From assembly GCA_021029095.1 (NCBI GenBank), contig JAJOHG010000044.1:62001-126000 (forward strand): 64,000 nt of DNA. The letters run 5' to 3'. The DNA is from Phellopilus nigrolimitatus (lineage: Eukaryota; Basidiomycota; Agaricomycetes; Hymenochaetales; Hymenochaetaceae). A program made the translations under genes and the position numbers. Positions 57,920 through 64,000 of this stretch are shown here, in pieces; position 1 is the stretch's first letter, and every line of letters begins with the position of its first letter. The notes under the pieces are model-generated. The model saw only the letters and a program-made list of their open reading frames with translations, was not told where the DNA came from and ran no database searches.

Positions 57920-60343
57920 AAGCCGCGCTTCTTTTTTTCTCTCTCTTTTCCCTGTTTCCCTAGTCCCTGTTTTTCCCTATTTCTAAATTCCACTTCCTTT
58001 TTCTTTTTATTGGCTTTTCCGCTTTTTCTGCTTTTATTTTATTTTATTTTATTATCTTTTATTTTTTATTTTCTATTCTCTCGCTTGCCCTATGATAATC
58101 TCCAGCACAACTCGCGTCTTCGCATAAGCGGAGGGAAAAACGCGGCCAGGCCCCCCCCCCCCCTCTATTTAACCTCCCTGCCTCGCCGACCCCGATACCT
58201 CTTTGCTCCCGTCCCCTCCTGCATCTCGCTGCTGCACCTGCCCCCTCTGCTCAGCCTCCTCGACCTCCGCGGCCCACGCACCCACACCAGTGCCCACTGC
58301 CCCCGCACACCGTCCGCGCATACACCCTCCTCCGCCGCCCGTCGCCAGCCGCCAGCCGCCACCGCCTCCCATCTCAGGTCCAGGTGCTCATCCTATCGCC
58401 GCCCGCCCGCCCGCCCGCGTTCTCCCACCCCCACCCCATACGATGGCAACGCGCATGTCCTCAAACGCGCAGACGCGCGCGGAGCAGCTCGTCGCGCTCC
58501 CGAGCCTCTCGAGCGCGCTCTCCAGCCTGCCGCACGCCAAGAGCCTCGACCACGTCGCGCTGCACCAGCCGACCCTCGCGTCGCGCGCCGCGGAGAGCGA
58601 AGCCAAGGTGCGTTCTGCGTCCTGCGTCTGTGCGCGCCCGTGCTGTGTCCGTGCGCGCTGACGCTCCGTTTCCCCCGCCCGCCGCCAGCTCCGCAAGGCG
58701 CTCTCCGTCACCTCCCAGAACTCCGCCAACGGGCGCAACCCGGCGGCCCTCGCTCCCGTGGTGAGTCCGCCCGCCCCCAATTTCACGATCTCTGCCCCTC
58801 GATCCATCCGTTTTTCCCGCCCCCGCCCGTCCTCGCTTCGCCTCGCCCCCGTCGCCGCCCATTCCATTCCGTTCTTACGTCTTACGTCCTTACGCCTACG
58901 CCTACGCCGCCGTCGCCCCGTTTCACGTCCCCACCCATTCATACATCCGTCTCATTTCTTTCGCTTTCGCTTTTCGCCTTCGCTTCCGTCCGCGTTTCAC
59001 ATGCAACATGCTGACGGACGCTTTATTTCTCTTTAAATTTAATTTCCCGTCTTTTCCCTCCCTTGCCGACGACGACGACAACGACCGCTCACAGAACAAA
59101 TCACAGGCCACGCCACCCAACTGCCCGTCGCCGCCCCCGCTGATGATGCGTCCGGTGAGCACCCCCCCCGGCCCTCGTTCTCCGCATGTGCGCGCGATGC
59201 TAACTCGCCCTCAAGCAGCTCAAGTCGAAGCTGCGTACTTGACGCGGACACCCCCGCGTCCCGCGCCTCACCTCTACACGCGCGCGCGCGCTCCTTTCGG
59301 GCACCCCACTCCGCCTTCGCCGTGCACCACCACCACCACCACCGCACGCGCGCCCGCCGCACCCCCTACCCATCCCCATCCCGCATCGCACCGCACCGCA
59401 CCGCACCTATACATAGACGCCCGCGCTCGCGCGGGCCCCTAGGCTGGCCGCACGCCCCGCCGGCGTCCCGCCGCGCCACTATCTATTGCCTTCCCTCTGT
59501 GTTCTCGCCGCTTCTTTTTTCTTCTATCGGGACTCTGCAGCCTCCTCTCCTCTCCTCTCTCCTCTCTCCCCTTCGTCCGCCGGCGCGCGGCCGAAGCGCA
59601 TCTCGCATCTCGCATCTACCTCCGCTATCCTATTCATCATCTTATACATACGCGCGCCTCCCTGTACGCCTTCCCAAAAGCCTGCCGCCCCGTCTGTCTG
59701 TTTGGGCGTCCCCCTCCGACCCCCGTGCGCGCGCGCGCGCGGCCGCCCCCTGTGTACTCTTTTTTTTGCGGTCTTCCGGTCGTCCTCGTCGTCCATCGCT
59801 ATCCGTCTTCTCTTCTCTTCTGTCTTCTCTTTGTCTTTTCTCTCTCTTTTCGCTTTATGTGGTTTCTGCGTGTTTCTTTCCGCTTTTCTCTTCTGCTCTT
59901 CTCTTTTCCTCGTTTTCTTTTCTTTGCTCTGCTCTGCATCGCCCGCCAGCCCCCCTGCTCTTGCGCGTCCGTACATAGACATCTCTGTTCCTCTTTTCCT
60001 ATTTCTCTCCGTTTTTTTTTTCTTTTTCTTTTCTTTCTCGGTCTGGTCCACCGCCTCTCCTCTCTTCTTTCCTCTCCTCTCTTCCGCATACACACACGCA
60101 ATCACTCGCATCGACACACATGTCCATACCATCTGCCATCTACCATCTACCATCTCCCGGCACTCAAGCACGCACGCCTGTACCTTCTCCTACGCCTATA
60201 CTCTCGCCTCCCTACGCCGCCCCGCGTATATTTTCGCATGCCCGCCCGCCGCCCGCCCGCCTGCCTACCTACCTACCTACCTTCTTACCTACATAGCCTA
60301 CACCCCTCCGCACCGCCTACACCCCTACATACATACATACTCT
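57920..60343 (+). other. 2.4-kb pyrimidine-skewed tract around the small gene
   Basis: The plus strand is overwhelmingly C+T here (runs such as TTTTCTTTTTATTGGC, CTCCTCTCCTCTCCTCTC, CTACCTACCTACCTAC), including the leader before 58443, the long intron 58761-59094 and about 1.1 kb after the stop. CT-rich leaders occur upstream of strongly expressed fungal genes. A tract of this length is unusual and suggests transcription-linked strand asymmetry or an untranslated RNA. Confidence 0.6.
58443..59242 (+). CDS. Small four-exon gene of unknown function
   Basis: Exons 58443-58607, 58689-58760, 59095-59154 and 59219-59242 all join in phase 0 at canonical sites (GTGCGT, GTGAGT and GTGAGC donors; CGCCAG, CTCACAG and AAGCAG acceptors). 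They give 106 residues. The protein starts MATRMSSNAQTRAEQLVALP and continues with an alpha-helical stretch (SLSSALSSLPHAKSLDHVAL), a KLRKALSVTSQNSANGRNPA segment, a Pro-rich linker and a basic end (LKSKLRT). The plus-strand CT-rich leader and the sharply higher codon regularity of exon 1 set it apart from the surrounding spacer. I do not recognise the family. The second intron (334 bp) is long for this genome, so an additional exon could be hidden in it. Confidence 0.5.
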
Positions 60344-63151
60344 TACTGGTAGCATACGCATACGCAACACACGGTACATGATGTATTTCTTGGAAGACAC
60401 AGTAGAGACACCCCGCGCAGGGGAAAGAAAGAATAAACTGACAAAAACAAATCGAGCGCGGATCGTGTTGTTGACTTGAGTATGAGGGGTTGTTGGTATG
60501 CAGCAATGGGCCGGCCCGGGGGCGGGCCGTCGTCAATCTTTGGGGGGTGCGCGAGTCGCGACGCGGCGACGTGCCATGCCAATCGCGATACCGCCGGCGG
60601 GATCGCCGGTGCGCGATCTGCGCGCGCTAGCCCTGGATTGGAGCGGCGGCTCGCTATGTACGCGTTTTATCTAGTTTTCTTTTTTTTTTTTCTTTTTTTC
60701 TTGATCTGCTTTTTGGAGGGGGTTTGTTTTTTTCTGTTTTCTGTTTTCCGTGTTCGTTTGTGCACGTGAATTACAACTGATTACCGGAATAGGGACGAGT
60801 CACGTGCATCGCAGTGCAGCTTGCCAGTGCCAGTGCCAAGTCCGAACATGAAATTCATTTTCGAACCGACTACCAACCAAAAACCCCTTTGCTGCTGTTG
60901 TCGTCGTTCCTCGACAACGCCGGCCGAGCGCGAAAATTTCACTTTCCTGCGTGTGTAGTAGATACATGTACATATGTATCGCGGTGGCTGGCCGTCCGAC
61001 GGGGCTCCTCGCCGTCGCCGCTGGGGATATTCTCTTCTCTTTTCTTCTCTTTCTTTTTAGCTCTTTTGGCGCCCGGCGTCGGGCTTCTGCGGCGTCCTTC
61101 GTCGTTCGTCCTTTGAATCGATGCCCCTCCCATCCGCGGCAGGCGCGCGCATGCCGCTTCTTCGCAGCAGATAGGAGGCGCGATGGAACAGGCCGTATAC
61201 CATTAATGTATATATTTGCATGTGCATGGTACATGCAGTGATGATCAGCCCGAGATGCGATCGCGGCTTCTGGGTTCTGCTTCTGCTTCTGCTTCTGCTT
61301 CTGAATGAAGCGCCCGGAGACGAGAAGACGAGGAGCGCTGCTGCTGCGCCCGGGGGGTTCATTTCCGTGCGCGCGTATATGTGCTGCGCTAGTAGATCAG
61401 GCGTTGTTCGTGGCACATGAATCATAAAACCGGAGAGAGGCGTTCATAAAACACAGAGAGAGATGCGTTCATAAAACGGACGCGGCGGGGTTCTGGCGTT
61501 GTTGGTTTCTGAGGACGCGCGTGCATCGATGGGCGTGCGTGCGTGCGTGCGTTGCTTGCATGCATTAGTTCAATCAGAGGCAGAGGCAGAGGCAGAGACG
61601 CAGCCCCCGTCCGTTTCGCCGGCGCGAGCCACCGCCCACCGTGTCGCTTTGTGCATGCGCGAATCCGGGGTGCTCCGGTTGCGGGCCGCGTCGCGCGCTA
61701 GGAACCGGGGCCGCTTCTCGAGCACCAGCGGCGCGCGCGCGGGCTGCGTGCGATGCGATGCGGTTCAATTGCTTCAGTATGGAACGCGGCCGCGGCGACG
61801 GGCCCTCGAGTCCATAACTGCTCGCTCTAGACCGCCGTGGTAGATATGGAACATGGAACGCACGCGCGTCGTCGTCATTGTGCGTATCAGGTATCAGGGC
61901 GCTCGCTATCTGGTTGGCTGGCTGGTTGGCTGGCCTGCGGGCCTGGACCGGCGGCGGCGGTGCCTCTTTCGTCTCTTCGTCTCTTCGTCTCTTTTCGTGC
62001 TCACGCGGTGCGTCTACGCCGGGGTGTGTGTGTGCCTACTTCTGCCTACGCCTATTGTTCGAACCTGCACTTCCAGGGCGCCGGGCAGACGGACGAGTCG
62101 CGGGACGCAAACAGACGCAGGCGGTGACGATGACGTCGTCGTGTCGCCGGGATTAGACGCGTCCTTCTTCTCCCGCGTCCTTCTTCGCTCGCATCTGCAC
62201 AAGACGTAGCCATCTCGTTTCCATCCCCGGCCGCCTTCGCGGGGATCGCGCAATAACGTACGTACATGTAATACGGCGGGCGTGCGGTGACGTCGTCGTC
62301 GCGCGGCCTGGGCTGGTCCTTTGATGATACACTGTCATTACTCTGTTGTATGTATTGCGCACTCGGCTTTGCCGTTCTGGGGAACGGGTGGACTGAATGC
62401 GCCGTGCGGGCGGCGAGCGCTTCGCGGTGATGTCGAGGGACGGACGAACACGACGATGCGCAACCTACTCCGCGCCGCACCCAAAGCTTGCTGCTGCGCC
62501 CTCCGAGTTCCCGGGTCGGGCGTGCTGTCCGGCTCAAAATGTCAAATTTCTTATCGCCACAGAGCCATGTAGCGTGAATCTTACTCGGCAGGGCGGAGTT
62601 CGGCCGATTCTGGTCCTTCCGCTTCGTCGCGCGACGGGCATGATGCAATAATGGCAGAACAATCTTCGTATGGTTCCGTTCGTTTTCGTCTTTCGTGGGT
62701 CCGTATGACGCCCAGGGTGTGATTTTGTCTCGGCCGACGTTGTTTGGCTGCAAAGGTTTGCAGCCGTTTGCAAAACGCATGCTCTCTTTTCAGTGGATCT
62801 GGGCGCAAGCGCCGTCGTCCATCGCAGAGACCGCGTCTCGCCAGCTTCAGCATCCTTCGACCATGCCGTCTACACGCCACTTGCCGTATCTCGAGCACAA
62901 TTCTACTGCATCGCAGCTCGAGGAATCAGGCTCTTTGGACAAGGTCGCAACCATTTAATTTAAAAGACTCAAGGATACGGGCCCGCATCTACTACATCTC
63001 ATAATACTTGTAGAGTTGTCGCTTTGTTTTTCCTTACAGTCTTGCGAGTAAAGAGCAAACCCCAAAGACGTTCTGCATACTTCAAACTGAAACTGAAAAT
63101 AGTCTGGCTTGGTTTTGTATCGCTTCGTCTGCGGGAAAGGCAGAAGATCTA
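60344..63151. other. GC-rich stretch, no gene recognised
   Basis: Continues the simple-repeat-rich landscape: (TTCTGC)n at about 61275-61303, AGAGGC repeats at about 61576-61597, GTGC/GTGCGT repeats near 61535. Open frames on both strands look like composition artefacts. Confidence 0.4.
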
Positions 63152-63335
63152 CAGTCAAACCTCTCGCCGAGCATACTGCCCGATAAGCACAAACCTGCCG
63201 TTGAGCATAGGCTGCGTGGTGAAGAACCCCCGTCTATTTATAACCAAAATTGACTTATCATTAGGCATAATAACCTCTCGCTAAGCAGTGGCGGAGGCGT
63301 CCACCGAGGGCAATGCTTAACAAGAGGTTCGACTG
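63152..63335. mobile_element. Candidate pogo/Emigrant-like MITE (184 bp)
   Basis: The left end TA-CAGTCAAACCTCTCGC and the right end (reverse strand) CAGTCGAACCTCTTGT are inverted repeats of the type that ends pogo-superfamily elements (CAGTnnAACCTCT). The 16-mer AACCTCTCGCTAAGCA recurs in imperfect form near 63158, 63190, 63274 and, inverted, near 63313. The left flank has the expected TA; the right flank reads TC, so the target duplication is degenerate. It has no coding capacity, so it would move only with a transposase supplied elsewhere. Confidence 0.65.
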
Positions 63336-64000
63336 TCAGCACAAGCATGATGGGCACGCTTTCCGGGTCTGAGGACGGACGGGCTTGTCGTTTCGTGTAC
63401 AGGCAACTACGTATGTGCGTCAAAATTCCGGGGTCTCTGGAGGTGTCTCCCAAAATCATTATTTTCCTTTTATTTCAATTCTGGACGGTTCTTGTCGAAG
63501 CTTTATGCACATATGTAAAAGTAGTGTATATAAACTCTTATGATGTGAGGTTTCAGACGGAGCAATAAAGACCTGGACGGAGAGCCGTCCAACAGGAAAA
63601 CACAAGCTTCAAAAAATGGCAAGTTGTGCGCACACTGTCTGTCTGCACGGTTTGATCGATCCAGAAAAAAAAATGCGCTCAGATAAAAGAAAAGAAGAAA
63701 ACCAGATTCTCACGGAGGGATAGCGGCAGGATATGGGGCTCTACTACCTTTTAATTTAGATTTCCCTTTGTCTTAGCGTGCTTTTCGCTCACAGAGGATT
63801 GAAAGAACGTCTCTCCGCGTCTCGCCCGTCAACATGCGCCGCCAGCTGTCCACAGCCTCATCCGCGGAGTTTACGTGTGAGCGCGAGCTCACGCAGATAA
63901 GAAATACGGGCCAACGCCGTCCAGCCTAGTCCAGGGCCCAATATTCTCATGCTGGACATACGAACGACATGAGAACGCTGGGAGGAGGGGAGATAAGCCT
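63336..64000. other. Right edge of the window, no gene resolved
   Basis: A splice-acceptor-like CTCACAG followed by a 46-codon open frame (63793-63930) may be an exon of a gene running off the window, but there is no recognisable family and no second exon to confirm it. Confidence 0.3.

Larger units (their letters stand above)
47739..58442. other. 10.7-kb GC-rich gene desert with microsatellites
   Basis: Neighbouring DNA has a gene about every 2 kb, but no exon chain is recognisable here. Long open frames on both strands and in several frames (up to about 400 codons near 53.2-54.4 kb) follow from high GC and scarcity of stops. Their translations are Arg/Ala/Cys-rich with no domain, overlap one another, and are rejected. 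The stretch is full of CG-rich alternations and short tandem repeats (TATG, CATA, GCGT, CGA, TTTCC, ACATTT). It may be a long upstream control region, a non-coding RNA locus, or decayed repetitive DNA; no one of these is proven. Confidence 0.55.

Noticed and set aside
57818..59014. 398-codon open frame on +
   Set aside because: Ser/Leu/Pro/Arg-rich translation of a pyrimidine tract. It runs through the better-supported small gene in another frame.
59524..60171. 215-codon Lys/Arg/Glu-rich frame on -
   Set aside because: It is the complement of the CT-rich tract, so the charged composition follows from the skew and not from selection for a protein.
62045..62075. Second tRNA-like TTCGAAC
   Set aside because: The T-stem does not pair; no cloverleaf.

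Overview
The window looks like chromosomal DNA of a mushroom-forming basidiomycete (Agaricomycetes). Almost every gene is cut by many short GT-AG introns, mostly about 50-75 bp. Exons of 4-25 nt occur, coding third positions are GC-rich, and several families are typical of this class: PriA-like secreted protein, DUF6533 membrane protein, Agaricomycete F-box-like proteins and GH12 glucanase. No species can be named from the sequence alone. Exon boundaries are hand-read from splice consensus, reading frame and recall of conserved family residues; no alignment was run.

Layout. 0-8.9 kb: 3' end of a disordered protein; an F-box-like gene; a broken membrane glycoprotein gene; an R-SNARE with 4-, 8- and 16-nt exons (all three on -); ribosomal protein eL24 (+). 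9-16 kb: a frameshifted lactonase-type beta-propeller gene (L1, -); a GH12 endoglucanase (+); two tandem copies of a hydrophilic stress-protein-like gene whose promoters share a CRE-like motif. 16-26 kb: proteasome subunit beta3; a 14-exon polysaccharide deacetylase; a DUF6533 gene; an intact MFS transporter (MFS1), all +. 26-33 kb: a PriA-like gene (-) with a very long low-complexity tail; two repeat blocks; a Dot5/PrxQ-type peroxiredoxin (+); a small inverted-repeat element. 34-48 kb: an intact second lactonase (L2, +); transaldolase (+); an F-box pseudogene (+); a frameshifted second MFS transporter (MFS2, -); glycyl-tRNA synthetase (+) with an in-frame upstream ATG that adds a mitochondrial-type leader. 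48-64 kb: a GC-rich, microsatellite-rich stretch almost without genes. It holds one small four-exon gene near 58.4-59.2 kb inside a long pyrimidine-skewed tract, and a pogo/Emigrant-like MITE near 63.2 kb.

Most genes are unrelated housekeeping or accessory functions and form no pathway cluster. What links the window is duplication: lactonase (L1/L2), MFS (MFS1/MFS2), the tandem stress-like pair and two F-box genes. In three of the four pairs one copy is damaged. Single-base indels also occur in glycyl-tRNA synthetase, which should be essential, so uncorrected assembly errors must be weighed against real pseudogene formation.
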